This document shows positions 17,474 through 25,525 of a stretch of 54,429 bases of DNA, one piece after another. Every line of letters begins with the position of its first letter. Position 1 is the stretch's first letter. The stretch spans positions 1-54,429 of the forward strand of contig JAQXKS010000063.1 in assembly GCA_029010575.1 (NCBI GenBank), given 5' to 3'. The notes under the pieces are model-generated. The model worked only from the letters and a program-made list of their open reading frames with translations, ran no database searches and was not told where the DNA came from. Origin of the DNA: Bacteroidales bacterium. GTDB taxonomy: Bacteria; Bacteroidota; Bacteroidia; Bacteroidales; UBA932. The position numbers and the translations under genes are program-made.

Positions 17474-18952
17474 TTAGTATGATTTTGCAAAAATTACTCT
17501 TCGCTGTGAGGGCTTGCCTGAATATACACAGAAGCCTGACTCTTCATTTACAAAGCTGTCGATGGGGATACATCTGATGGTAGCTTTGGTCTCTTCCTGT
17601 ATTTTCATCTCTGTTTCAGTGGTTCCATCCCAATGGCACAGAAGGAAGTATCCCTCTTCAATCTTCTCTTTGAACTCTTCCCAGGTGTCGACCTTAATAG
17701 TGTGACTGTTCCTGAAGTCCAGAGCTTTGTTGTAAATGTTGCTTTGGATTTCATCGAGAAGCTTCTGAATGTAACATGCAATGCCTTCTCTCTCAACAGC
17801 TCTCTTTTCGGAGGTGTCTCGTCTGGTAATCTCTACTACTCCATTGTCGATATCTCTCTGTCCAACGACTAGTCTCACAGGTACTCCCTTGAGTTCCCAT
17901 TCTGCGAATTTGAATCCTGAACGGACGTTGTCGCGGCTGTCGATCTTCACGCTGATTCCTTTTTCCTCGAGCTCTTTCTTTATAACATTAAGGTGTTCAA
18001 CCATTGCATCGAGCTGCTCCTGTCCTTTGTAGATAGGCACCATTACCACCTGTATAGGTGCAAGTGCAGGGGGAAGAATCAGACCGTTATTGTCACTGTG
18101 TGACATGATGAGTGCGCCCATCAGTCTAGTAGAAACGCCCCACGAGGTGGCCCAGACATAGCTCAGATTGCCATCTTTGTCTGCAAATTTCACATCGAAT
18201 GCCTTTGCGAAGTTCTGGCCGAGGAAGTGTGATGTTCCTGCCTGAAGCGCCTTTCCGTCCTGCATCATTGCCTCAATGCAGAGGGTATCGAGAGCTCCTG
18301 CGAACCTTTCGTGTTCGGTCTTGTGTCCCACAATCACTGGTAATGCCATATATTTCCTTGCGAAGTCTGCATAGACGTTTACCATTTTCATGGTCTCTTC
18401 CATTGCTTCCTGAGCTGTGGCGTGGGCAGTGTGTCCCTCCTGCCAGAGAAACTCTGCAGTTCTGAGAAATAGTCTTGTTCTCATTTCCCATCTGACTACA
18501 TTTGCCCACTGGTTACAGAGAATAGGGAGATCCCTGTACGATTTTATCCAATTTTTATAACTGTTCCAGATTATGGTTTCCGAAGTCGGGCGTACGATAA
18601 GTTCCTCTTCAAGTCTTGCATCGGGATCTACTACAACTCCTTTCCCGTCTGGTGAGGCCATAAGTCTGTGGTGTGTTACCACAGCACACTCTTTTGCGAA
18701 ACCCTCTACATGTTCGGCTTCGCGGCTAAGGAACGATTTAGGGATAAATAACGGAAAATATGCGTTCTGATGACCTGTTTCCTTGAACATTTTGTCCAGC
18801 TGAGCCTGGATCTTTTCCCAAATTGCATAACCGTAAGGTTTGATTACCATACAACCTCTCACTGCTGAATTCTCTGCCAAGTCAGCTTTTACGACGAGGT
18901 TGTTGTACCACTGGGAGTAGTTCTCCTCTTTGCTTGTAACTTCTTTTGCCAT
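17474..18952 (-). CDS. proS: Prolyl-tRNA synthetase, archaeal/eukaryotic type
   Basis: The enzyme has 492 residues from the ATG at 18952 ([16 protein letters not shown]); a longer TTG-started frame to 19033 is less likely. It charges tRNA-Pro. Class II motifs are visible: motif 2 around [32 protein letters not shown], and motif 3 in the [26 protein letters not shown] segment. The length of about 490 residues, the absence of the YbaK-type editing insertion, and the C-terminal zinc-domain-like end finishing in Tyr are the archaeal/eukaryotic (ProS type 3) form, usual for Bacteroidota. Confidence 0.95.
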   Translation of the reverse strand: MAKEVTSKEENYSQWYNNLVVKADLAENSAVRGCMVIKPYGYAIWEKIQAQLDKMFKETGHQNAYFPLFIPKSFLSREAEHVEGFAKECAVVTHHRLMASPDGKGVVVDPDARLEEELIVRPTSETIIWNSYKNWIKSYRDLPILCNQWANVVRWEMRTRLFLRTAEFLWQEGHTAHATAQEAMEETMKMVNVYADFARKYMALPVIVGHKTEHERFAGALDTLCIEAMMQDGKALQAGTSHFLGQNFAKAFDVKFADKDGNLSYVWATSWGVSTRLMGALIMSHSDNNGLILPPALAPIQVVMVPIYKGQEQLDAMVEHLNVIKKELEEKGISVKIDSRDNVRSGFKFAEWELKGVPVRLVVGQRDIDNGVVEITRRDTSEKRAVEREGIACYIQKLLDEIQSNIYNKALDFRNSHTIKVDTWEEFKEKIEEGYFLLCHWDGTTETEMKIQEETKATIRCIPIDSFVNEESGFCVYSGKPSQRRVIFAKSY

Positions 18953-19046
18953 TATTTCTTGTTTATATGGAATGGTTTTTGTTATTTTGTCAATATAAAA
19001 AGTCTGAAAAATATCAGATGGCAAAATTAGCAATAAATTTCAATTG

Positions 19047-19054
19047 AAGGAGAT
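19047..19054 (+). promoter_or_regulatory. Strong Shine-Dalgarno for the aromatic lipoprotein
   Basis: AAGGAGAT contains a six-base match (AAGGAG) to the anti-SD complement, nine bases before the ATG at 19062. Bacteroidota genes usually lack such sites, which makes this one stand out and fixes the start at 19062 rather than 19044. Confidence 0.6.
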
Positions 19055-19061
19055 ATCATAT

Positions 19062-20228
19062 ATGAAAAAGGATTTGTTTTTGATTCTATGTGCTTTTGTT
19101 CCATTTCTGACTTCATGTGGAACATCTGCCTCACTGGCTTCTTCCCAGTGGCAAGATCCTCTTTATTACAGGCCTTCAGCGGAAAACAGAGAGGCTTTGG
19201 CCAATGCTCAGAGGGAACTTGATTCTCTTATAGCAAAGACAAGAGAGGAATCAATAAAGGAGACCGATACGCTCTTTATGGCGGATGGATCTTCAAATAT
19301 CACCATAAATCTTTACGGAGAGTCACCATCGTGGTATGAATTAAACCATACATGGGACTGGTATCATGGCTACCAATTCGGTCTGGGACTCGGATTTGGA
19401 TACGGAACATTCGGATATAGAGGTTATTATGGCTATTTTGGCTATGACCCGTTCTTCGATCCTTACTGGGGATATTATCCTTATTATTACTATGGTCCGG
19501 GTTATTGGCCTTCTCATGGATTTGCCTACTGGCCATACGGTCCGGGTTATTGGCCCGGTTACTGGCCAGGATATTGGCACGGCTGCTGTGACGGGTGTCA
19601 TAATCATTTAGGAAATGTTGCACTCTCATACGGCAAGAGAACCAATAACAACTCTATCTCTATCCGCACCGGTGATGGTGTCAGATTTGCAGACCGCACG
19701 TCATCTTCTACAGCTGTATCAAGGGGTGTTGCTGTGGCTGCTGATGTTGAAAATATCAGAAAGTCACGAAATAGCCGCAGTGCTCTCAATACGACACTGC
19801 GCACATCCTCTACAGGTGTACGGGAATCTGCAACTGGCAGTGGCAGTCTCACATCCGGCACTACTGTTCCTTCTGTAAAAGGTGTCACAAGGGAGGCTCT
19901 GCGCCAAACCAATACATCTACACGAGCTGTTTCTGGCAAAACCAGGACCACCACAAGTTACAGAAAGAGCAATTTCAGAAGTGCAAATACTTATTATGGT
20001 AATGTAAACAACAGAACCACTGGAAGGTCTGATATCAGATGGAATAATTCCTCAACAACCGGTGATTTCGACAGAGTCAATTCAAGAACCACGACTCTAA
20101 GAAGAAGTTCTTCAAGTAGCGTAAGGTCAAGTGGTTCTTCCTCAGGCAGTATGAGAAATATGGGAGGAGGTTCCTCTTCCGGCAGTGTGCGAACAAGTGG
20201 TGGCGGTGCTTCAAGAACAAGGAGGTAG
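19062..20228 (+). CDS. Aromatic- and glycine-rich lipoprotein with a Cys/His cluster
   Basis: The protein has 388 residues from the ATG at 19062. A lipoprotein signal is present (lipobox LTSC, acylated C19). Residues 20-75 are helical and charged. Residues 97-174 are extremely rich in Tyr, Trp, Gly and Pro, with imperfect repeats such as GYWPGYWPGYWHG. These run into a Cys/His cluster CCDGCHNH at 175-182 that could bind metal. The rest (about 190-388) is low-complexity Ser/Thr/Arg/Asn with an SSSSG-rich end. I do not recognise a family. The tail ends RTRR, and its last codons contain the SD of the next gene. The bias suggests a surface or matrix protein, which is inference. Confidence 0.8.
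   Translation: MKKDLFLILCAFVPFLTSCGTSASLASSQWQDPLYYRPSAENREALANAQRELDSLIAKTREESIKETDTLFMADGSSNITINLYGESPSWYELNHTWDWYHGYQFGLGLGFGYGTFGYRGYYGYFGYDPFFDPYWGYYPYYYYGPGYWPSHGFAYWPYGPGYWPGYWPGYWHGCCDGCHNHLGNVALSYGKRTNNNSISIRTGDGVRFADRTSSSTAVSRGVAVAADVENIRKSRNSRSALNTTLRTSSTGVRESATGSGSLTSGTTVPSVKGVTREALRQTNTSTRAVSGKTRTTTSYRKSNFRSANTYYGNVNNRTTGRSDIRWNNSSTTGDFDRVNSRTTTLRRSSSSSVRSSGSSSGSMRNMGGGSSSGSVRTSGGGASRTRR
20219..20226 (+). promoter_or_regulatory. Full-length Shine-Dalgarno overlapping an upstream stop codon
   Basis: AAGGAGGT is an eight-base match to the anti-SD complement. It is formed by the last two Arg codons and part of the stop codon of the lipoprotein gene, five bases before the ATG at 20232. 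This couples translation of the barrel gene to the lipoprotein. Confidence 0.65.
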
Positions 20229-20231
20229 TAT

Positions 20232-21773
20232 ATGAAAAAGCGGATAATAACCTTTGCCCTCTCCTTGATGGCATTTACAGGTGTGCTGCATGCTCAGAAT
20301 ATGTATGATGCTCTGCGTTTTTCTCAGGAATTCTATAGCGGTACTGCCAGAAGCATGGGCTTGGGAAATGCTATGGTTTCATTGGGCGCAGATGCTGGGG
20401 CTCTTGCATATAACCCTGCTGCTTCAGCTCTTTATAAATATACTGAACTGGCTTTTTCATTGGGCTATTATAACAATATGAACAATGAAACATTCCTTGG
20501 CAACACCTTCAAAAACTCCAAAGGCAATTTTGAGATTTCTAATGTCTCTGTAATTCAACCCTTCAGCACAGGATATTACAAAGGGTTGACAGGTGTCTCA
20601 TTTTCAATAGCCTTTAATACAGTTAACGATTATACATTCATGAATTCAGTATCGGGTTCTAATGCTTCAAGCAGTTATCTGGCATCTCTGGCTGCATCTA
20701 TTCCTAAGGGAGTCACTCCTGATGATCTGACAATGACAGAAAGCAATCCCTACAGACCATTTGACTATACCAATGCTTCGTGGGAGTCTATTCTGGGCTG
20801 GAATACCGGTCTTATCGACACTACAGCCTCTTTCAACGGATATTTGGGCGCAACAGAGAATATAGGCTCTGGAAAGCCTGTGCTTGGCGGAAGACTTAAC
20901 CAGAAGTTCTATAATAGTCGTTCTGGAACTTCCAATAATGTGGCATTTAACTTCTCAGGTACTGTCGATGATATCTTCTATTTCGGTGTCAATCTGAACA
21001 TCAAGAGTATCAATTATTACCAGTTGTCAGTATTCAGTGAAGAGGCGGAAGACCCTTCAAAATTCGAAACTGGATTTCAGGATTTCAAGACACAGTACTC
21101 CCAGAGTACAAGCGGTCTGGGTGTCTCGCTTTCTGCCGGATTCATCTACAAGCCTGTGGTAGGTCTCTCCATCGGTGGCTCCATTTCCTCTCCCACATGG
21201 CTCAGTATGAAGGATACATGGGAAATTTCCATGAGCGGTTACACTGCGATATACAAGGGACAGTCGATCAGTTCTCCAATGGGGGTATACAACTATCATA
21301 TCACCACCCCTATTAAGTGGAATCTTGGTGTGAGCTATATACTTGGAGGAAGGGTAGCTTTGGCTCTTGACTACGAAGGTGTAAATTACTCTGGGGCGGT
21401 AATGAGCGATGCCAATTACAATAGAAATGCATTTGTAGATGACAATAGAGATATAGCCAACACATTCAGGACAGTCAGCAATTTCCGTTTCGGTGCTGAA
21501 TTCAGGGCTACACCTGTGTTCTATATACGCGGTGGATATAATTTCTATGATTCTTCGATAAGGGAGTTTGATAATTCACGTCATTATGCCTGTGTAGGTC
21601 TTGGTTACAGATCTCAGAGCGGATTCTTCTTTGACCTTGCCTTCCAGATGCAGTGTAACAGAAACTCTGAAAGTTACACTCTGTATAATTCTTATGAAGG
21701 AGTAGATGCTCCTATGCTTACTGAATCGGCCAATAATCTTAGGGCTCTGATGTCAATAGGTATCATCTTCTAG
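20232..21773 (+). CDS. FadL-like outer-membrane transport protein
   Basis: The 513-residue protein has a signal peptide (about 1-21, ending LHA|Q). The mature N-terminus MYDALRFSQEFYSGTARSMGLGNAMVSLGADAGALAYNPA is the signature of the FadL/OmpP1-type family found widely in Bacteroidota (often labelled hemin receptor). The rest alternates beta-strand patterns and ends in an aromatic-hydrophobic strand (LMSIGIIF), as outer-membrane barrels do. The substrate is unknown; hydrophobic compounds are typical for FadL relatives. It follows the aromatic lipoprotein with only three bases between stop and start. Confidence 0.82.
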   Translation: MKKRIITFALSLMAFTGVLHAQNMYDALRFSQEFYSGTARSMGLGNAMVSLGADAGALAYNPAASALYKYTELAFSLGYYNNMNNETFLGNTFKNSKGNFEISNVSVIQPFSTGYYKGLTGVSFSIAFNTVNDYTFMNSVSGSNASSSYLASLAASIPKGVTPDDLTMTESNPYRPFDYTNASWESILGWNTGLIDTTASFNGYLGATENIGSGKPVLGGRLNQKFYNSRSGTSNNVAFNFSGTVDDIFYFGVNLNIKSINYYQLSVFSEEAEDPSKFETGFQDFKTQYSQSTSGLGVSLSAGFIYKPVVGLSIGGSISSPTWLSMKDTWEISMSGYTAIYKGQSISSPMGVYNYHITTPIKWNLGVSYILGGRVALALDYEGVNYSGAVMSDANYNRNAFVDDNRDIANTFRTVSNFRFGAEFRATPVFYIRGGYNFYDSSIREFDNSRHYACVGLGYRSQSGFFFDLAFQMQCNRNSESYTLYNSYEGVDAPMLTESANNLRALMSIGIIF

Positions 21774-21782
21774 AGATTTTTT

Positions 21783-22760
21783 ATGAGAAAGAGTGTAATC
21801 AGGTCTGTCTTGATATCTATTCCGCTTTTTGTATGCGGATGTTCTTGCAACAACAATTCCGGCAAGGGCTCCTCTGCCTCAGTTTTGAGTGCCACGCAGA
21901 AGTATGTTTTTACGCAGCCCGAAATACCCGGCATGATAACTGATGAAGAGCAGAGGGTCAGATGGCTTGCAGAACATTATTGGGATAATGCTGATTTTAG
22001 CCAGAAATGTTTTTCTGACACTCTTTCCCGTCTGTCGTATAAATCATTTGGAAACTATTTGATTATTGTCCAGAATGCATTCTTGAATCCAGCGCTCGAT
22101 ATGGAGTGGGATAAGGTGCGGGGAATCGTAGGAGCTACTATTGGAAAGATGGCCGTTAACCCTGCCGCTGTCGAGATGGCCTCTGTGGCAGCTTCTGATC
22201 TTCTGGATGATCCCAATTCCATGTTCAGAAATGAAGAACTCTATCTGTGTGTCATGGATTCAGTCCGCAGCCATTGTCAGCTTTCCGCACGAGTCGAGGA
22301 TCTTTTTGTCATGCGTTATGATGCTGTTTCCAAAAACAGGATTGGGCAGGTGGCGACAGATTTCTCTTTTGTCACCGACATACCTTATAATGGCAGAAAG
22401 TTTCACAATATGAGCTCTGTGGAATCTCCGTTGCTGATGATTTTATTTAACAATCCGGGCTGTAAAGATTGTCGTCGCGTCAAGGACTATATTGAAAATT
22501 CAGCGGCTTTTAGTCGCTCTCTTTCTTCCGGCATTCTTAAGATTTTGGCCATATATCCTGATGCTCAGCTTGATGAGTGGAAAAAAGAGGTGTACCCCAA
22601 AGATTGGATCAACGGCTACGACCATACACAATCAATAAATAATGAGGGCCTTTATGATCTGAGGGCGATTCCTATGATTTATCTGCTTGATTCTCAAAAG
22701 AGGGTGATTTTCAAAGATGCTCCGGTAGAATTGGTGGAGACTTATCTTATTGCCTATTAG
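21783..22760 (+). CDS. DUF5106-type lipoprotein with thioredoxin fold
   Basis: The 325-residue lipoprotein has lipobox VCGC (acylated C20). The middle part (about 40-190) looks like DUF5106 (RVRWLAEHYWDNADFSQ). The C-terminal part (about 190-325) is a thioredoxin-like domain with the redox motif C227-K-D-C230 in NNPGCKDCRRVK and the cis-proline strand AIPMIYLLDSQKRV. It is likely a periplasm-facing redox lipoprotein that maintains or senses thiols. It starts nine bases after the FadL-like gene, so the three genes probably form one operon. Confidence 0.8.
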   Translation: MRKSVIRSVLISIPLFVCGCSCNNNSGKGSSASVLSATQKYVFTQPEIPGMITDEEQRVRWLAEHYWDNADFSQKCFSDTLSRLSYKSFGNYLIIVQNAFLNPALDMEWDKVRGIVGATIGKMAVNPAAVEMASVAASDLLDDPNSMFRNEELYLCVMDSVRSHCQLSARVEDLFVMRYDAVSKNRIGQVATDFSFVTDIPYNGRKFHNMSSVESPLLMILFNNPGCKDCRRVKDYIENSAAFSRSLSSGILKILAIYPDAQLDEWKKEVYPKDWINGYDHTQSINNEGLYDLRAIPMIYLLDSQKRVIFKDAPVELVETYLIAY

Positions 22761-22777
22761 CCAATATTACTTATTAG

Positions 22778-22851
22778 TCGGGAAGAGGTGACTCGAACAC
22801 CCGACCTCTGCGTCCCGAACGCAGCGCGCTAGCCAACTGCGCCACTTCCCG
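22778..22851 (-). tRNA. tRNA-Pro (anticodon CGG)
   Basis: A full cloverleaf on the minus strand: acceptor CGGGAAG pairs with CTTCCCG, the anticodon stem is CTGCG/CGCAG with loop TTCGGGA, and the T-loop is TTCGAGT. Anticodon CGG reads CCG. The discriminator is A and CCA is not encoded. It follows tRNA-Pro(AGG) in the same direction. Confidence 0.93.
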
Positions 22852-22875
22852 ATAATTATAATAAGTAATAAAATT

Positions 22876-22905
22876 AAAGGGTCCTCATCCGGATGAAGAC
22901 CCTTT
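22876..22905 (-). terminator. Hairpin between the two tRNA-Pro genes
   Basis: Two 15-base arms (22876-22890 and 22891-22905) are complementary except at one position, with the apex around CCGG. On the minus strand it is followed by a T/A-rich stretch (TTTAATTTTATT). It may be a terminator after the AGG tRNA or an RNA processing hairpin. No TAnnTTTG promoter is seen between it and the CGG tRNA, so read-through seems to be needed. Confidence 0.5.
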
Positions 22906-22916
22906 ATTGACGATTG

Positions 22917-22990
22917 TCGGGATGAGACGACTCGAACGTCCGACCCCCACGTCCCTAACGTGGTGCGCTAACCAACTGCGCCACATCCCG
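22917..22990 (-). tRNA. tRNA-Pro (anticodon AGG)
   Basis: All stems pair on the minus strand: acceptor CGGGATG/CATCCCG, D-stem GCGC/GCGC, anticodon stem CCACG/CGTGG, T-stem GGACG/CGTCT (one G-U). The seven-base anticodon loop is TTAGGGA, giving anticodon AGG with G37. Bacterial tRNAs with A34 are rare apart from tRNA-Arg(ACG). The discriminator is A and CCA is not encoded. It has a good promoter at 23001-23032. Confidence 0.88.
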
Positions 22991-23000
22991 AATCGGACTG

Positions 23001-23032
23001 CAAATATAGAGGGTTTATTTTACATATCCAAA
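23001..23032 (-). promoter_or_regulatory. Promoter of the tRNA-Pro pair
   Basis: On the minus strand TTTG (23032-23029) and TATATTTG (23008-23001) are 20 bases apart, a full consensus match, with the -7 box ending 10 bases before the tRNA-Pro(AGG) 5' end. Confidence 0.65.
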
Positions 23033-23105
23033 TTATTCTCCATAATTTTTATGTTTTTTTATTGGGTGCAATGATTTTCTTGAATAAGAGTCGTTTTTCT
23101 TATTA

Positions 23106-23140
23106 TTTGTTGGATAGTTGAGATAATTGCTTTAACTTTG
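23106..23140 (+). promoter_or_regulatory. Promoter of iorAB
   Basis: The -7 element TAACTTTG (23133-23140) matches TAnnTTTG. Upstream, TTTG at 23106-23109 (23-base spacer) or TTG at 23110-23112 (20-base spacer) could be the -33 element. The iorA ATG follows 24 bases after the -7 box. Confidence 0.55.
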
Positions 23141-23164
23141 AAAGATAAATTGATAAAGAACTAT

Positions 23165-24772
23165 ATGAAGCAACTTCTTTTAGGTGATGAAGCCATAGCG
23201 CTTTCAGCTATACATTCAGGTGTTTCCGGAGTCTACGCTTACCCCGGAACTCCCTCAACAGAAATTACAGAATTTATTCAGATTCAACAGAAGAAGAACC
23301 CTGATGCAGAAAGAATTTTTTGCAGATGGTGTACTAATGAAAAAACCGCGATGGAGGCAGCACTCGGTATGTCCTATATGGGCAAGAGAGCTATAGTCTG
23401 TATGAAACATGTGGGTATGAACGTAGCTGCAGATGCTTTTGTCAATTCAGCCATGACCGGTACTAACGGTGGTCTGGTGGTTATTGCAGCTGATGACCCT
23501 TCTATGCATTCATCACAGAATGAACAGGATTCGCGTTTTTATGGAAAATTTGCAATGATTCCGGTATTCGAACCCTCTTCTCAGCAGGAGGCATACGACA
23601 TGGTGGAAGAGGCATTTGAATTCTCTGAACGCAGACATATTCCTGTATTGCTCCGTGTGACCACCAGAATGGCACACTCTAGGGCTGAAGTGATTGTCAA
23701 GGAGACAGTCCGCCCCCAGAATGCATGCTCATTCCCTGAAAATCCCCGTCAGTGGATCCTGCTTCCTGCAAATTCGCGTATGCGCAATGATATTCTCGTA
23801 AAGGAACAGGAACTTTTCGAAGCGGATTCTCTTGCAGATCCTCGCAACAGGTATATACCTGGCGCTGATAAGACTCTTGCAGTGGTGGCTTGTGGTATCG
23901 CATATAACTACCTGATGGAAAACTATCCTCAGGGTGCTCCTTTCGGAGTTCTTAAGATTTCACGTTACCCTATTCCTACAGCATTGGTTAAAGAGATGAT
24001 TGCAGAGGGTGTAAAACGCGTGATTGTGATGGAAGAGGGACAGCCCGTAGTTGAAGAGATTATGGCAGGTCTTCTCCCTTCTGACATCAAGCTCGAAGGC
24101 CGTCTGACACACCTGCTTCCCCGTACAGGTGAACTCACTCCCGACAGTGTAAGGGCAGCTATGGGTCTTGAACCGCTCAAGGCGCATGAGGCTGACGATC
24201 TTGTGGTTTCAAGGCCACCTGCATTGTGTCAGGGCTGTGGTCACAGAGATATGTACAAAGCTCTCAACGAGGTGGCTGCAGAGTATGAAAAATCAAGAAT
24301 CTTCAGTGATATCGGATGTTATACCCTTGGTGCCCTTCCTCCATTCAGGGCAATTCACTCTTGTGTCGACATGGGTGCATCCATTACTATGGCTAAAGGT
24401 GCTGCTGATGCAGGTCAGTTCCCTTCATTTGCTGTAATAGGTGACTCTACTTTCACCCACTCCGGTATGACAGGTCTCCTTGATTGTGTCAACAACAATG
24501 CAAATGTGGTGATTATCATTTCTGACAACCTTACTACCGGTATGACTGGAGGACAGGATTCTCAGGGTACAGGCAAGCTCGAAGCTATATGCAGCGGTCT
24601 GGGTGTGGATCCTGCTCACATCAGAGTGGTCGTTCCCCTTCCCAAGAATATGGAAGAGATTAAACAGACACTCCGTGAAGAGGTAGCTTATAACGGTGTT
24701 TCTGTGGTTATACCACGCCGTGAGTGTATTCAGACTTTCAAACGCCACTCAAAAGAGAAAAAGAATAACTAA
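23165..24772 (+). CDS. iorA: Indolepyruvate:ferredoxin oxidoreductase, alpha subunit
   Basis: The protein has 535 residues from the ATG at 23165 (MKQLLLGDEAIALSA); an upstream TTG overlaps the promoter. IorAB oxidatively decarboxylates aryl pyruvates to aryl-acetyl-CoA in aromatic amino acid fermentation, passing electrons to ferredoxin. Visible are the N-terminal pyrimidine-binding domain (VSGVYAYPGTPSTEI), RPPALCQGCGHRDMY, and the TPP-binding region GDSTFTHSGMTGLLD with NLTTGMTGGQDSQGTG. The C-terminal 4Fe-4S ferredoxin-like domain of many IorA proteins is missing; the chain ends RECIQTFKRHSKEKKNN. Confidence 0.92.
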   Translation: MKQLLLGDEAIALSAIHSGVSGVYAYPGTPSTEITEFIQIQQKKNPDAERIFCRWCTNEKTAMEAALGMSYMGKRAIVCMKHVGMNVAADAFVNSAMTGTNGGLVVIAADDPSMHSSQNEQDSRFYGKFAMIPVFEPSSQQEAYDMVEEAFEFSERRHIPVLLRVTTRMAHSRAEVIVKETVRPQNACSFPENPRQWILLPANSRMRNDILVKEQELFEADSLADPRNRYIPGADKTLAVVACGIAYNYLMENYPQGAPFGVLKISRYPIPTALVKEMIAEGVKRVIVMEEGQPVVEEIMAGLLPSDIKLEGRLTHLLPRTGELTPDSVRAAMGLEPLKAHEADDLVVSRPPALCQGCGHRDMYKALNEVAAEYEKSRIFSDIGCYTLGALPPFRAIHSCVDMGASITMAKGAADAGQFPSFAVIGDSTFTHSGMTGLLDCVNNNANVVIIISDNLTTGMTGGQDSQGTGKLEAICSGLGVDPAHIRVVVPLPKNMEEIKQTLREEVAYNGVSVVIPRRECIQTFKRHSKEKKNN

Positions 24773-24785
24773 AATCGAATTTACA

Positions 24786-25376
24786 ATGAAAAAAGATATT
24801 ATTTTGGCCGGAGTGGGAGGACAAGGTATCCTCTCGATTGCAACTGTTATAGGTGAAGCTGCACTTACAAACGGTCTTCATATCAAACAGGCTGAAGTTC
24901 ATGGTATGAGCCAAAGAGGAGGAGACGTTCAGAGTAATCTCCGTCTTTCAACAGACCCTATATCATCTGACTTGATTCCTACAGGCGGAGCCGATATCAT
25001 CATATCACTCGAACCTATGGAGGCTCTCAGGTACGTTTACGCACTCTCTAAAGATGGTTGGGTAGTAACTTCTTCAGTTCCTTTTATCAATATTGATAAT
25101 TATCCTGATGTAGAGAAGATTAACGAACATCTTGCAGCTTTGGACCATGTGGTGGTTCTCGACGTGGAGGCTATTGCCAAAGAGGCAGGAGCTCCTGCAC
25201 AGGCTTCCAATATGGTGCTTCTGGGAGCTGCATCTCCAATGCTTGGCCTGAAGTTTGATGCTGTCAAGGATGCAGTAAGAAAGATATTCTCGCGCAAAGG
25301 GGAAGCTGTAGTCAATACCAATATTGCAGCTTTGGAAGCAGGATATCGCTACAGCCAGGAAAGAATTAATAAATAA
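24786..25376 (+). CDS. iorB: Indolepyruvate:ferredoxin oxidoreductase, beta subunit
   Basis: The protein has 196 residues from the ATG at 24786; a longer frame from 24696 overlaps iorA and is unlikely. It starts MKKDIILAGVGGQGILSIATVIGEAAL, the usual opening of the gamma-type domain of 2-oxoacid:ferredoxin oxidoreductases, followed by AEVHGMSQRGGDVQSNLRLS. It forms the catalytic complex with IorA, whose stop is 13 bases upstream. A strong terminator follows at 25399-25444. Confidence 0.93.
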   Translation: MKKDIILAGVGGQGILSIATVIGEAALTNGLHIKQAEVHGMSQRGGDVQSNLRLSTDPISSDLIPTGGADIIISLEPMEALRYVYALSKDGWVVTSSVPFINIDNYPDVEKINEHLAALDHVVVLDVEAIAKEAGAPAQASNMVLLGAASPMLGLKFDAVKDAVRKIFSRKGEAVVNTNIAALEAGYRYSQERINK

Positions 25377-25398
25377 TAGCTAATTTGTGTATGATAAT

Positions 25399-25444
25399 GA
25401 GAGGGTTGGCAATATTTGTACAATATTGTCAGCCTTCTCTTTAG
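25399..25444 (+). terminator. Terminator of iorAB
   Basis: An 18-bp stem including three G-U pairs (25399-25416 with 25422-25439) and a five-base loop TGTAC is followed by a short T-run. The stem is longer than most intrinsic terminators, so an additional RNA role is not excluded. Confidence 0.65.
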
Positions 25445-25475
25445 TAATTGCAGGGCAATAACTTTAACGACAGGA

Positions 25476-25505
25476 TTGTTATTTTTCAAAAAATATGTAA
25501 GTTTG
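25476..25505 (+). promoter_or_regulatory. Promoter of the panC-panD operon
   Basis: TTG (25476-25478) and TAAGTTTG (25498-25505) are 19 bases apart, matching -33/-7. The -7 box ends 20 bases before the chosen panC start, which supports 25526 over the longer frame from 25448. Confidence 0.6.
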
Positions 25506-25525
25506 CCCCGTTTTTCATACTTTAT

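Noticed and set aside
18952-19033. Longer proS start at a TTG (19033)
   Set aside because: The extra residues are not part of the family, while the ATG at 18952 matches the usual N-terminus; the extension also overlaps a possible promoter region.
19480-19590. Short repeated DNA units (ggttattggcc-like), considered as a CRISPR or tandem repeat array
   Set aside because: They are imperfect, lack uniform spacers, and encode the GYWPG-type amino acid repeats of the lipoprotein in frame.
22778-22990. tRNA-Pro genes as attachment site of an integrated element
   Set aside because: No integrase, no repeated tRNA 3' end and no shift in gene type on either side.
22991-23105. AT-rich gap between tRNA-Pro and iorA, searched for a small RNA or riboswitch
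   Set aside because: Apart from the two promoters I see no stable paired structure or short reading frame with a credible start.
24696-24786. Longer iorB start
   Set aside because: The added 30 residues overlap iorA in another frame and precede the conserved opening MKKDIILAGVGGQG.
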